Below, one piece after another: positions 26,601 to 38,345 of a stretch of 64,000 nucleotides of DNA. The DNA comes from Halichoerus grypus (lineage: Eukaryota; Chordata; Mammalia; Carnivora; Phocidae), in the NCBI RefSeq assembly GCF_964656455.1, contig NC_135715.1, forward strand, positions 158,688,437 through 158,752,436, given 5' to 3'. Position 1 is the first letter of the stretch, and each line of letters begins with the position of its first letter. Below the pieces are notes generated by a model. It searched no databases, was not told where the DNA came from, and saw only the letters and a program-made list of their open reading frames with translations. The position numbers were made by a program, and so were the translations under genes.

Positions 26601-28990
26601 TCGTCTTGTTTTAGGCTGTGAGACCCAAAGTCAGCTCGAGGGTCGCTTTCTGCCAGGTAACTTCCGGAGGCCCAGAATTATTCGGAGATAGACCCAGCCC
26701 TTTGCGTATTCCGGGCAGAAAGGGCGTCTTGCGGGCCCTTCCCAGCGCTGCCACTTCCCCAAGCTCTTCTCCGCACCCGCGGGCTGCTGGTACCAAAGCG
26801 CCTGACCCTCATCCAGCTTCTTGAGATCGCGCCACGGTGTCGGCACTCGGCTGAAGAGGGAGTGAACCTTGAGCTATGGGTGTTTACTCCCCGTTTCCCG
26901 CTTTCCCAGAGGGTTACGGACAACTTCCCTTCCCTTTTGCTCCGGCTGAGCTCCTGTTCCCACCCATCCTCTCCAGCCTTGCCATCACCAGGTTCCTAGC
27001 GCCCCACCGTAGTGGCTCCGTGCTAAGGGCACTCACCGCTGCCGCCCCTTGTCCCCCACGCTGACCAAGTTAAGGGAGGACGCGTCCTCTCGGCGCCGTC
27101 CTCCGAGTGCCAGAAGTCGAGACCAGTGGCAGGGAAAGATGGAAGGATTGGAAAGGAAAGCGCAGGGCTGAGTGGGGTAACTCAGAGCCTCAGCGATGAG
27201 TACCTCAGCCTCCCCAAACAACCTGGGGCCTCCCCTTCCCTCCCTGAGCTTCCACTGCAGGTCCCACCCTGGTCTGCCGGTCCCCACGGAGCTGCTCCAT
27301 CAACCAGGTTGTCCCCTGGCTTTTAAAGGTCTCGCCCTATCCCATACCTTCTGGCTGTTTCGAGTTTTGGTTTCAGTTAAGCTGTTTTCTAAGTCGTAGA
27401 AGCTCCACTTTTTTTCTTTGCCTCATTTACACTTCTTTCTTTAAAGAGCATCCCTCAAGCCTAGCTTCTGCCAGACCCTGTGCAATCTCCCAGAGCTCTA
27501 TGTGCAAGAGGAGAAGTGATTTGTCTGTTTACAGCAGGTTTAATTAAGATGGTTATGTGCCGTGAACTCTTCGGGGCCCCAATCAATGCATTTTGATTTG
27601 GAAAGTCAAATAGAATCACATCTTACACTTGTGGGTCCGCGGTTGGCCGCCCACGCTGGAGATAGACGCTGTTGTCCGTCTACACCCGCCTCACTGGACC
27701 TGAACGAGTCTCTCCCGCAAATCTTGTCACCCTGCTTGTCCCCATGACCCCCAGTTGGGTCTTCCGGCAAGACCAAGGCCTTCCTGGTCAGGGTAAGAAA
27801 GGTTGAACACCCAGAGCACTCCTGGGGCCCTTTAGCTGAGGATCCAAGCCCTGGACTTCTGTGGATCCCGCTTCCGGGCTACCAAAGTGCTTCCTAGCCC
27901 CAAGCCCTAGTCCTCCGCTCTCCTTTGCCCCAACCCGGCAGAGAAAGCCAGGGAGGCAAGACTTTCCTTTTCCCTAGTTGTGCATCCAGTATCGTACCTC
28001 CCCCCAACTCTCCGACTTAGGTGCTGGGCTGCAGCAGAAGCCTTTTTCTAATTTGTCATCATCGGAAACCTCAGACAATTGGAGTGTAAAACTTTAAGGG
28101 CTTCCAGGGATACGATGACTTCAGGAGCTCAATGGAAGGGGGTGGGGAGGCTGAGGGTTGGGAACAGGGACGCGCAACAGACGTCCCAATTTGCTCTCTC
28201 TCGTGAACTTTCCTCCCTTGGCAGCCTGGCTGCACTAGAGTGAGCAGTAATCCACCCTTCCTCCTACCCCCTCCCACTCTGCTCCCCCCCCCCCACTTTC
28301 CAGAATATCCCGCCACTTCTTCAGCCCTCGGAAAGGAAAGGGGGCCAGCGTGTCAAAGGTCGCTCAGCCTCCTCCCCTCCCCTGACGTTGTCCATCTACC
28401 CAGGACTCAGGGGCCAGAGCCCTGTGTTGCCTGTAGTAGTCGTCATGACGCCGTAGGGGGTGTGTGCGCCTCTTGTGCTCCTCTCCGTCTCCTACGTCCA
28501 GCCCCCAGCGATAGCACCCACGTTCTGCCACCCCTGCGGTTCTGACCCCCGGAAAGCTGTGGACCTGCCACTAACTTCATCATGCCATCTATAATTGATC
28601 CCCTCGGTTTTCAGTACATTTGGAATCCAACAAGGGTAACCATATATACATATAGATAGGATTTGGGGGGCTTGAAACATTCTGAGCATGTCTGCGGGGG
28701 CGGGGGAGGGCGTCTCAGAGGAGTTGTCCTGAAAGCTGCTGGGAGCAGTCACCTTTGCTGTCGCCAAGGCCTTGACGAGGTCGACTTTGGTGGGCTGTAT
28801 GTGCTAGGGCTCCCGGGGCAAACCCCCTCCTTGGCCTCCTGCAAGCGGGGCAGAATTAGGTTGGAGGGTCGAGTTTTAGGGGCCTTAAAAAAAAAAAGTT
28901 TTTATGTCTGTAAAGGACTAATCCCGGTACTAGAGGGGTGCAGCAGTTGGCCCCAAAGTAGCCTGTGACTCGCCCCTCCCCCCTGTTCTC
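26600..28990. other. Moderately GC-rich unique DNA in the SATB2 upstream domain
   Basis: Mixed GC-rich segments with scattered CG dinucleotides, C-runs at 28286-28296 and no recognisable transposon. Short open frames on both strands have no identifiable homology. Plus-strand donor-like GCCAG/GTAACT occurs near 26656. I assign no gene. Confidence 0.45.
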
Positions 28991-28999
28991 AGGCAGCAG

Positions 29000-31900
29000 C
29001 GGGTGACAGTCTGGCAATAGCTCTGGTAACGCTGCCTGGCAGGGCTTTGGGCCTTGGCGTCCAACTGAGGCCCAGTAACCCCCATAATGCGTGCATCTTG
29101 CCTAGGGTGTTTGTGTGTGCATGTGGGTGTGGGGAGAGCTGGGCTGGTGCTGTATTCACCGTAGCAGCGCCTTCTGCCCCGGGCTCAAGTGTGGACGCAG
29201 TGGATGAATCCATGAATCAGCTCCACAGCAGAGGGGTCGAGGAAACAGCCATCTCCGTTAAATGGGCTGTAGGCAGCTGCGGCTGACTGCCCCCTCCCTT
29301 CCTCTGAGCAGGCGTGAGGTGGCCCGGGAGACCCGCCAGCAGCCCCCGCCCCTCAGGCGGAGCTCGGGTCCTGGCAATCTCTGCACTTTGTCATCACGCC
29401 CCAGTATTTGACATTCGCAATTATCTGCAAATACCCTGATCGGTTTGTATATGAAACACTTTTTTTCCTGCCTTAAGGTTGGAATCTGGTAAGTTTCAGA
29501 CAAGTGGTTGCGGGGGGAGGTGACCCGAGGGACCGCGGGGGACCGGCCCAGTGAACCCGGCTTGGCTAGGTAGGCGACGAGAAGGGACGGATCTGCATGC
29601 CGCCCCCTCCTCCCCCAGCCCTGCTCGGATGCAAGGCCGCATGGAGCTAAGGAAGGGCCAAGGCCGCGACCCTCCGGTCCTCTTTTGAAAGGAGCGCCCC
29701 CTAATCCCCGTGAGAGAAAAGGTGATGGGGGAGCGGTGATCCCACCAGAGGCAAGGCCCGGAGGTTAATCATCTTGATAATCGGAAAGGGCGCTGCCCGG
29801 CCTGGTTGCTGTCACCGAGAGTGTCAGTCACCAGCTCTCGACCCCGCTGCAGAAATTACCTGCTCAAAGAGACATCCCACGGAGCCCTCTGCTCTGAGCT
29901 CTCCCCGCCCGCTGTCTGCGGGAAGTAAACCGCGCCCTCGTTCAAAAGAAGCGGATGCCCCTTTGACCCTCCTCCTCCCCCAGACGGTTCCTAAATCCAG
30001 AAGGGCACTGCCAGCTCCGGGATCGCTCACAACTCCTACATCGCAGCTTCGGGGCTACCTGCCTATTACACAGCCCGTCTACAAAAAGAAAAAAAAAAAG
30101 TGGTGGTGGGGGCGAGGGAGGATAAAGGAGTGAAATTACGTGTCTGCCTTTTCCTGCTGCCTTAGGAGCCTGATCCTGGCCCCTGGCTGATCCCAAGGGC
30201 CTTGAGCCCAGAGACCGTGAGGCCAGACCTTCCTCGTGCGAGGTGCACACAGCTTGAGCGCGCCGGGACTCGGCGTCTTACTGGCCAACAAGCCCAGCTA
30301 CTTTGTTACGGGTATATCAGCAACTTTAGAAACACCAAACCGTTCAGGGAAGCCTCTTCTCGCACTCAACTTGCAGCTCTGCTATAGACACTGGGCTAAG
30401 TTGCTTTTCACACATACTACTCACAGTTTCTGGGAAAGTGGGAGGAGGAGCAGGTTAGAGAAAGGTGGGTGGTTGGGGGATATTGCAACACCTTCAAGAA
30501 AAATCGGGGGGGGGTGTTATTAAGTCCGTCTTTGTAAGAGCTCAACCGTCAAAGCACAGGCATATTCTGAAAAGGAAAAGAGAAGACAGAAGCAGGTCGA
30601 AAACGAATGCCTCCATCCCCCAACTCCCAACCCCCCCAGCGCCCCCCAGCCCAGTTCACCCCGACTGGGAACGGACAGTGCGCTGAAAAGACATCAGCTC
30701 TCTTGGCTCCTGCTCAGTCCAGGAGGGCAAGGAAGTGCGGGCTGCTCGAGAAGGTCGTTACAGTCTCCCGTGGTGCCCCTGACCCTAGAGAGCCCCACAC
30801 TGGAAAGGCCGCTGAGGTCGCAGCTGAGGTCACCTTCTCCACTCACAGGTCGCAAACCCTGTGCCCAAAGCCTCCCGGGGAGCAGCCTGGGACGCCCGAA
30901 GCATCGGCCTTCCTTTCCCTGGACTCCTTGGAATTTGGTCTGAGGTGAGGCCGGCTGCGGACACCCACCGGGGCCCTTAGATTAGGCCCCGTCTCAGCCG
31001 TGGATATCAAGACTGGGCCCAGGGGCCCAGGATGCACCAAGCTGGTGGGTTTCCGCCTGGGTCAACGGGGTGGGTCACGACCTCAGAGGGGCCAGGCAGT
31101 GGGGTCACACCCACTGCGCCTCGTGCTACTACCTCCAGGACAGCCCTCGGCCTGTGGAGAAGGCAAAGGCAAGATGCTCCGTGACGGGTCAAACCTTCAC
31201 CCCTTTACAGTCTATCTTTTTTTTCTTTTTTCCATGTCCTTATCTTTTTTAGATAGGTGTATGACTGCTGTATTCCAACAGCTTACTCTACATAAAATGC
31301 CCCGAGGATTGGACGAGACTTTGCAGATTCGGCTTCCCAGGTGACCGCTCTTCGGTATTCTGTCCCCTACCCACTCTCCGCGCCAGGAAGAACCCAGGGC
31401 AGAGCCCACTTTGGCAGAACTGATGGCTGTTCGGGCCCAGCAAAGTACTCCTCGCCCAAACCTGCGCGCCAGGGCTGCAACCTCGCCGGAGCTCCTGCAG
31501 CGCGCACCCTCAACAAGCAGGCGTCCCCGAGCACGTGCAAGCATCCTCCCACTTGGAAACAAATTCGCCCCGCGTCTGTCACCCCAAACGGCTTTGCCTT
31601 CGGGGCGCTACTGGGACCCAAGACCAGGGCAAGAAGTCCCGAAGACGAGGGCCGGAGGCTGGAGGACTCCTCTGCTCACCTTGACTTGAGACACTCGAAG
31701 GCCCGAATGAACTATCGGTTGTATCAGGGCCGACGGGTGCAAAGTGGCTGCGCCCCGCAGAGGCACTCGCTCCCCGAATCCGGGTCTCGAAGGGCATCTG
31801 GTGTCGGGGTAGACTGTGTACTGACTACCTGCAGCGCGCACAGATCCCAGGCGGGGAAAAGGGCGCCGTGTAACCGGACGATCGGTTACCTCTCCGGGGA

Positions 31901-32450
31901 CCGGCCCTGACTTTGTTGGTAACTTAAGAAGCGCCTCTGAACTCGGGGACCGCGTGTTGGGGCACCTCCCTGCACAGTCCCCCACCCCCTTCCTTCCCTG
32001 GCCTCGAATCTTACCATCCTGCCCCACCCCCTACACAGCCCCGCCCGTTAGAGGCGCGCGGCGGGCACTCGGTTTACGGAGCCGCCGTTTCAGATGTTTA
32101 TTCACAGCTAATTGCTTATGCAGGAAAATGCTCGTTACCCGGGCCGAGCGCTTCCGCCCTGCGCTGGTCGACCCCGCCGGCGGCAGCTCGCTGATCCCAC
32201 CCGCGAAGCCACGAAGGAACCGGCGGCTGGGAGGCGGCTGTGTGCCACCCAGGGCCCGGCCACCGGCACTGCTCCGGACTCCCGGTAGGGGGAGCCTCCT
32301 CGGGCGCCAGGCCAGCCCGGGTCCGGGCCTTTCGGCTCGGCCTTGCCGCCCGCCGCAACCCGGAACGCGGCGCGCGGCGGCGGCTTCTTCACCTGCCCTT
32401 AAGGGGAGCACTGCCTGCAGAGAAGGGAACACAGGGCCGGGCCTGTCCCA
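29000..32450. promoter_or_regulatory. CpG-rich domain, distal end of the SATB2 upstream region
   Basis: GC- and CpG-rich sequence, strongest at 31300-32450, ending sharply at about 32460 where AT-rich DNA begins. It holds the candidate distal first exons (donors at 31680, 31890 and 32015 on minus) and a plus-strand donor at 32534, so it may be a bidirectional promoter. Overlapping open frames on both strands appear to be composition artefacts. Confidence 0.55.
31680..32100 (-). other. Candidate most-distal SATB2 first exon and promoter
   Basis: In the last CpG island before the repeat-rich DNA, the minus strand carries the strong donor GTCAAG followed by GTGAGCA (exon end 31680). Others upstream are GAG followed by GTAACC (about 31890) and GATG followed by GTAAGA (exon end 32015). 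Position, strand and GC content fit the start of a long SATB2 transcript about 15 kb upstream of the start codon. This is inferred from splice signals alone. Confidence 0.35.
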
Positions 32451-32534
32451 GAGTCCCGGTTATTGCACAGGAAAGAAGATAGACACGACCGAAGTATATT
32501 CTATAGGTCCAAATATAGTTAAGGAAATTTGTAG
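32300..32534 (+). other. Candidate divergent antisense lncRNA first exon
   Basis: The plus strand has a strong donor (TGTAG followed by GTGAGATC; exon end 32534) at the right edge of the last CpG island, facing away from the minus-strand donors at 31680-32015. A divergent lncRNA is known upstream of SATB2 in human (SATB2-AS1), so a bidirectional promoter is plausible. I cannot define its start or its later exons. Other plus-strand donors in the domain are at 23512 (TTGAAG then GTAAGAGA) and 29488 (CTG then GTAAGTTT). Confidence 0.25.
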
Positions 32535-32539
32535 GTGAG

Positions 32540-35480
32540 ATCACCTCCTTGGACCATATCCAACGGGAGGAAAAAAATATTTCAGTGGTTAAGACCTGTT
32601 CTTGAGCCTTTAAAATTCTTAAAATTTTAGGTAATCTAATCCCTTCTCATTGTGTTTCCAAGTCGTCCAAGAAGCTTTAGATGGTTCTAGCACAAAACAG
32701 TCGCTGAGTTGAGACTTTCCTGCAGTAATAGCACAAAGGGATTCTCTCCCCTTCTGACTCCATATACTTAAGCCAGGGCTCAGAAGCTTTCATTTTAAGA
32801 TGCGACCAATGTCTAGAGAACAACGCGAATCCAGGGTCAAGGGGAAAGAAGTTAGCTGGGCTGTGAACCCACACACCACTCTACTGTGCCCAGTGTGGTG
32901 GAACACCTGAACTTGAGGGGCCAGAGAGTTCCTGGAGAATGCTCCCACAGATAAAGCCTGCAAGCTCCCCTTCTACAAAAAGCCATGCTTCCCACAGGAA
33001 GCCACAACTCAGAAGGGCAAGTCATCAAAGGTCTTCAGAGAGAATCGCATAAGCAAAGAATTTCACAGTTGGAAGGAAACTTAAAGACCACTTAGTCTAA
33101 TGGTTGTAGTTTACTGGTGAGAACTTGAGCTGCGTAGAGAGGCAAAGATTCACACTCCAGGTGAGAAAGCCCCTGAATGCTGAGGTGAGACTAGCTCTCC
33201 TCTTCTGACCCTCAGTCCAGTACAGTTTGGACCAGAATTGCATTTTACTGTTGTCGCTATCCTTGTCATTATTAATATTATTATTTCCACATATTTTAGG
33301 GTTCTTAGTAAGACACACTCCTTTCATAATATTGCAACAATAGCAAAATCTGCCAGGTCTGTGTGAAAAGAGTATTACAGTTGGTTCAAGGAAGGCTGGA
33401 TTTTAGAAGTGAAGTTACATACAACATTTGAAGCATTTCGGGGAGAGACTAAACAAAAATAGTTGTATTGTTTTTTCCCAATTTAAGAACATGGGATATA
33501 CGCAAATATATGAATGAATGAACAAAACAATACCAAAAAAACCCAGGATCATTGGTATTATAAAGGCATTCTTTTTTTAAAAAGGCATTCTTCTAAGTTG
33601 TGTAATTTTTCTCCAAAAAATCAGAACTAATTTAGTGCATGTAAGTGTTTGTTTATAGGTTTTGAAGGTATTAAATTCTGATGCCATTTTTAAGGACCCA
33701 AAGGAAATAATACACACATTTCTAAAATCAGATTTGAAAAAAGAAAAATCTAATTTCTAAAAAGTTGAGTTAGCCACAGTAGAGGAAATTTTTTTTAATA
33801 AAATATTATAAAATAAGCCTAGAAAACACTGCCCGCTGGGTTTGTAATAAACCCTGAGATATAAATGATATTCTGTCATTCTCTCCACAATTACTTTATT
33901 TTTTGATACATCAACACAAAGATTATTTACAAGGACACTCCACTATTCCTTTTTTGTATCTGGTTCAAAAAGGCAAAGACATACATTATCAAATGGAAAT
34001 GTCTCAGTGTCTTTCCGTAACTAATGTCTGATCTTTAGCAAATGGCGCTGTGAGGTCATTGAAATGGTTATTGGACAAGGTACCAATTGATTTATTGATT
34101 TCCCTTTTTCAAATTCCACTGGGAACTGGGGAGAAGAAGGAAAAACATAGGTTGGCTGAGATGTGCAATATTTATACTATCATACACATGCAAAAATTTA
34201 TTTGGCTGATAAAATTGACAATTCAGAAACATTGCTTACAGAAATTCATAAAGGAATGACGTGGAGGCCACTCAGTTGATCAACCTGCTTCTCCCCCACC
34301 CTGTCATTTTATTTGTCCTTCCAATTTCAACCTTATAGAAGTCAAAAAAGACCAAGTTTTCAGTTAGCCTATATACAACAATGGGAGCAGGAGGGAAAAA
34401 GGAGGCTGGGGGGGAGGCTGGGGAGGTGGGGCAGTGGGCAGGAAACAGAATAGGCACATTTGCTTTCAAACCAACCCCATAAATGCTGCTCCAGGGCCCT
34501 GACAGCCAGACTGTGTCCCTGAAGCCTAGCACTTGCTGTGGATCTCACAAGGGGTCTCCGTGGTCTGGGGGCTGGAGTGACCTCCGACCTGGGAGGGGCT
34601 GAGACCTTCCTGTGGCCTACACCTGCGAAGGTTTACAGCCGACTCACTCATGACAATAATGCTGCTCTGATTGTCTTTGGTTTCGCAGGAGAGAATTTCC
34701 AAGCCAGGCTCCTTTCAGCCTCAATCACTGAACAGGTTTTTGAGGAGAAAGACTTTTAATCCGAGTCCCGTTAAAAATGCCAATGAAAAATGCCTGGAGA
34801 AACTCTATATTGTAACATCTGCCTAGGAATTACCACACACAACAGTATCTACAGCAAAGCTGAAAATAAATGAATAAAAACAAACCTCAGACTTCCTCTC
34901 CTTTGGCACTCCCTATGGGTGAACGGCATTGAATAACAGGGAAGATTTACTATAATGCCTTCTAAACACAACTGCATATTGGCTACTTTGATTTTCCTGT
35001 TCCCTCCCTTTACTCCAAGAAAAATTGAACATCTTTGCCTTCCAGAGCTTTCTATTCATTTAGCTCAATCCTCTGGGTTTAGCATCATGATCTAGGAAAT
35101 CCCTGCTGGCTAGGGTGAGTTGACTCTTTCTCTGCCTTGTGCCTGTGGGAGTGGGTGGAAGGATATGGTGAAGCGAGTTTTTCTTGTTCACCACTCTAGA
35201 AGAGGGGCGTGCTTCCAGAACATGTGGTTCATTTTACTCTAGTCATGCCCCCTCCCCCTGAAGCTGGATTCTAGGGATTCTCCTCTCCAAGAGAAACTGG
35301 ATGGGGATGCCCATAAAGAAGGATCTGGAACACTGCCTACATCCTTCTCCTCAGAGAAGGCTCGTGTCAAGAAGATGTTGGGTGTGGGAGTATGATGGAG
35401 AGAAAAGTAGAACTGTGACCACTTTTAAGGAGGTTATGCCACTTTTAAGGAGGTTATGGGCTTGGACCTGGTGCAGAAAA
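32540..35480. other. AT-rich intergenic transition zone
   Basis: Mostly unique AT-rich sequence. An eroded ancient-repeat trace is possible at 33058-33160 (GGAAGGAAACTTAAAGACCA then GTGAGAACTTGAG), of uncertain family. G-rich segment at 34390-34435. No gene recognised. Confidence 0.45.
35419..35458. repeat. Perfect 20-bp tandem duplication
   Basis: CCACTTTTAAGGAGGTTATG occurs twice head to tail with no differences, just before the SINE at 35483. Suggests a recent small duplication. Confidence 0.95.
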
Positions 35481-35482
35481 CT

Positions 35483-35677
35483 TTTTTTTTTAAGATTTTA
35501 TTTATTTGACACAGAGAGAGAGACAGCGAGAGAGGGAACACAAGCAGGGGCAGAGGGAGAGGGAGAAGCCGGCTTCCCGCTGAGCAGGGAGCCCAATGTG
35601 GGGCTCGATCCCAGAACCCTGAGATCATGACCTGAGCTGAAGACAGACGCTTAACAATTGAGCCACCAAGGCACCCC
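35483..35677 (-). mobile_element. SINEC
   Basis: Reversed full-length carnivore SINE with the GA-rich region and tRNA-like head. Target-site duplication AGAAAACT at 35475-35482 and 35678-35685. First recent SINE to the right of the SATB2 domain. Confidence 0.94.
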
Positions 35678-35794
35678 AGAAAACTCTTTTTTTAAAAAAA
35701 AACGAAATTTATTTAGACAATAGTATCCATCATGCTACAATGATAAGTTTAATAACCATTAAAAATTCTTAAAATCTATAAATATTGGGGGGCA

Positions 35795-36020
35795 GTGAAG
35801 TAGTGTGCTTCAGGACTTTAAACCTACACAGTAAGTCAATTCTGTCTTTGCCACTTACTAGCAGTGAAACCTGGGGGAGGTTAACTCACCTTTCTGAACT
35901 TCATTTTCCCTATCTGTCAAATGGGCATAATACCAATAGCTATCTCATAAAACTGAGGATTAAATGCAATACTACATGTAATCTGCTTAAAACAGTTCCA
36001 GCAACATAGTAACAACTTAA
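35795..36020 (+). repeat. MIR
   Basis: Sense MIR pattern: CTTTGCCACTTACTAGCAGT..., then CATTTTCCCTATCTGTCAAA and ATAATACC, then the eroded 3' end. Ancient mammalian SINE. Confidence 0.65.
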
Positions 36021-37729
36021 AAAATGTTCATTATATTATGATGTGGGAATTGCTGATCCAACTGGCTCTCTCTTTCTCTTAATTCATACGGCAGATCACT
36101 GAATGTGAACTAGGAGTTGAAGCTTGGATCACATTATTCTCTTAGATCCATTTCTTAAGCCAAAGTAACACAGGGAACCTTACATTACTTCATCACCAAT
36201 GAAGTTTTTCTGAATTTTATTTTCTGAATTTTAGTAGGCATTTCTTGAGAACATTTTCATCAGCTGTCCTGCACTGTGTCCCTATCCCAGAGGCTCCTGA
36301 ACTGGGCAGAGATTATGAGGACTATCTGCCCAGAAGTTATTTCAAAGTCTTCCATACAGGACTCTGCTCAGGCAGGTTGGAACTTTTCATCATACTGTCT
36401 CCAAGGTGTGACATTATGTTGGCTCAGGGTACAAGAAAAGGGACTCAGAGACTGTGTCCTCTGGTCTTTGCTGCTGCAGGGACACATGGTGTCACACCAA
36501 ATGGGGAGAACCCTTTAGGCTGTCTCTAAGAAATAGCTCTCTCACTGCTCTACATTGAATTTGCCCAGGGACCAATATGGTTTTATTTGGTAATGACCAA
36601 GAAAACATTGCCATTTCCCTGTTACAGTCACCTGATTTTATGAAAGAAAAAGATTACACCTTGCTAGATTGGGCAGTATTCTCCATCCCGTGTATACATT
36701 CTTATGCTGTGCTCTTTGTAGTCCGATTTTTCTCTGGGCTGTGTTCTTTTAGCTACACCGAGAGCACAAGCAGCCCCAGAAGGGGGCAGTGGAAAAGCAG
36801 AGGATTCTGGAGTAGCAATGCCAAGCCATTCCCTTCACCTACCTGGAAGACCAAATGCAAAACGGGGGAATTATGCTTGAAGCTTCAAAGGAACTGCTTC
36901 TCCAGCTTTAGCAAAAGCAGAGCAGATGGTGGGAGTTACCGCCAAAGACCCACTTTCTCCTTCTTGTGGCTTTGTGTCTCTTTTTTTGAGGGTTTCTCAA
37001 AGTCCACACACTAAGCCAGATTAGTTTCATTTAGGCAGGCTCATTCTACACCTGGCCTACCACTGCCTTTGACATAAGATGTAGGTATTAAAATGCAGAG
37101 TCGTGAGGCCCAGGAAGAGAATGTCAGAAGGAAAACACACAAGATGCTGTTCTGTCTGGTTCTCTCTTTGATTCCATGTTTTGTCCCTTAGGAGCTCAGC
37201 TTAGTTATTTACATCAGTTTGAAACATTCATACAATAAAATTTCAATGACCTTCCAGACCGTGTTCCCTCCCACAAACCAAACATAAATTGATTGCTTTT
37301 AACCAGTCAATTCCCTATTGCAGCTTAAGGGAAGATGCCACCAACACTCTGGGAACCCTCATCCCAAGATGAAAATCCTCAGGCTCTTTGGATTGGGTTG
37401 GTTTTTACAAATTAAAGTGTGGAGCCCGAGGTATTAACTCTCTCTTTCCCTCCCCTCCTGCAAAATAGCCATTTGTTTTTATGTTTTCTATAGATAGCTT
37501 CAGTCCCAGGGAAGGGAGAAGGAGAAAAAAAGAGGACTGGATAAGGCTAGTAGCTACCAAACTGGATCGGCTGAAAGGCTCAGGCTTCTGTTGACATCAG
37601 GAACCCCCAAACACAGGTCACTGAACCATTTCAATTCAACAAATACACGGAGAAGCTACTGGTTCATACATTCTTTTGCTTAGCTATCCTTCAATTTCAA
37701 GGAATAATGAAAACAACTACCAAAATAAT
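36021..37729. other. Intergenic DNA without recognised features
   Basis: Unique-looking sequence. One CTCF-like motif at 36776-36789 (plus). A 145-codon open frame at 36577-37014 has no recognisable homology and no codon-like composition; I do not call a gene. Confidence 0.4.
36776..36789 (+). promoter_or_regulatory. CTCF-like motif
   Basis: CCAGAAGGGGGCAG fits the 14-base CTCF core with one mismatch. Occupancy unknown. Confidence 0.35.
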
Positions 37730-37772
37730 AGCCATGAACGTTACTAGGCACCTTACATGCATTATCTCATTT

Positions 37773-37960
37773 TTTTTTAAAAGATTTTATTTATTTATTT
37801 GAGAGAGAGAATGAGAGATAGCACGAGAGGGAAGAGGGTCAGAGGGAGAAGCAGACCCCCCGCTGAGCAGGGAGCCCGACGCGGGACTCGATCCCGGGAC
37901 TCCAGGATCGTGACCTGAGCCGAAGGCAGTCGCTTAACCAACTGAGCCACCCAGGCGCCC
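37773..37960 (-). mobile_element. SINEC inside MIR
   Basis: Reversed carnivore SINE of a subfamily with AACCAACTGAGCCACCCAGG at its head. Target-site duplication GCATTATCTCATTT at 37759 and 37961. Confidence 0.94.
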
Positions 37961-38083
37961 GCATTATCTCATTTAACACAACAATACTGTGAGATTTGTA
38001 CTATTATCATCCACATTTCAAAAGTGAGTTAAGAGATTAAATAATTGGCACAAGATTACATTGCTAATTAAGAGTGGGGTTTG

Positions 38084-38283
38084 GGGGCACCTGGGTGGCT
38101 CAGTCCTTAAGCGTCTGCCTTCGGCTCAGGTCACAATCCTGGGGTCCTGGGATCGAGCCCCGCATCGGGCTCCCTGCTCAGTGGGAAGCCTGTTTCTCCC
38201 TCTCCCACTCCCCCTGTTTGTGCTCCCTCTCTCGCTGCGTGTCTCTCTCTGTCAAATAAATAAAATCTTTAAAAAAAAAAAAA
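38084..38283 (+). mobile_element. SINEC inside MIR
   Basis: Forward copy ending in TCAAATAAATAAAATC and poly(A). Target-site duplication AGTGGGGTTTG at 38073 and 38284. Opposite orientation to the neighbour 123 bp away. Confidence 0.95.
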
Positions 38284-38345
38284 AGTGGGGTTTGACTAGC
38301 AGATCTGAGCTACTCAGACTTCCTATCTGGTTCTAGCATCAGCTT

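Larger units (their letters stand above)
37730..38345 (-). repeat. MIR interrupted by two SINEC insertions
   Basis: Antisense MIR pieces at 37730-37772, 37961-38083 and 38284-38345 (TTACTAGGCACCTTACATGC; then TACTATTATCATCCACATTT; then the eroded remainder) read continuously when the two inserts are removed. Confidence 0.6.

Noticed and set aside
29461..29490. Micro-exon between TTAAG and GTAAGT on the plus strand
   Set aside because: It would be about 10 bases long; the acceptor-like tract is probably chance.
31341..32538. Plus-strand frames of about 190 codons near the distal CpG island
   Set aside because: Low-complexity, overlapped by minus-strand frames of similar length; better explained by base composition.
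36577..37014. 145-codon open frame as a possible processed gene
   Set aside because: No recognisable protein, no poly(A) or target-site duplication of a retrocopy, and no other support.
38061..38336. Recurring peptide of the LPSAQVTILGSWDRAPHRAPC type on either strand
   Set aside because: It is translated from the SINEC body and recurs at every copy (14068, 48175, 50800); not a gene family.
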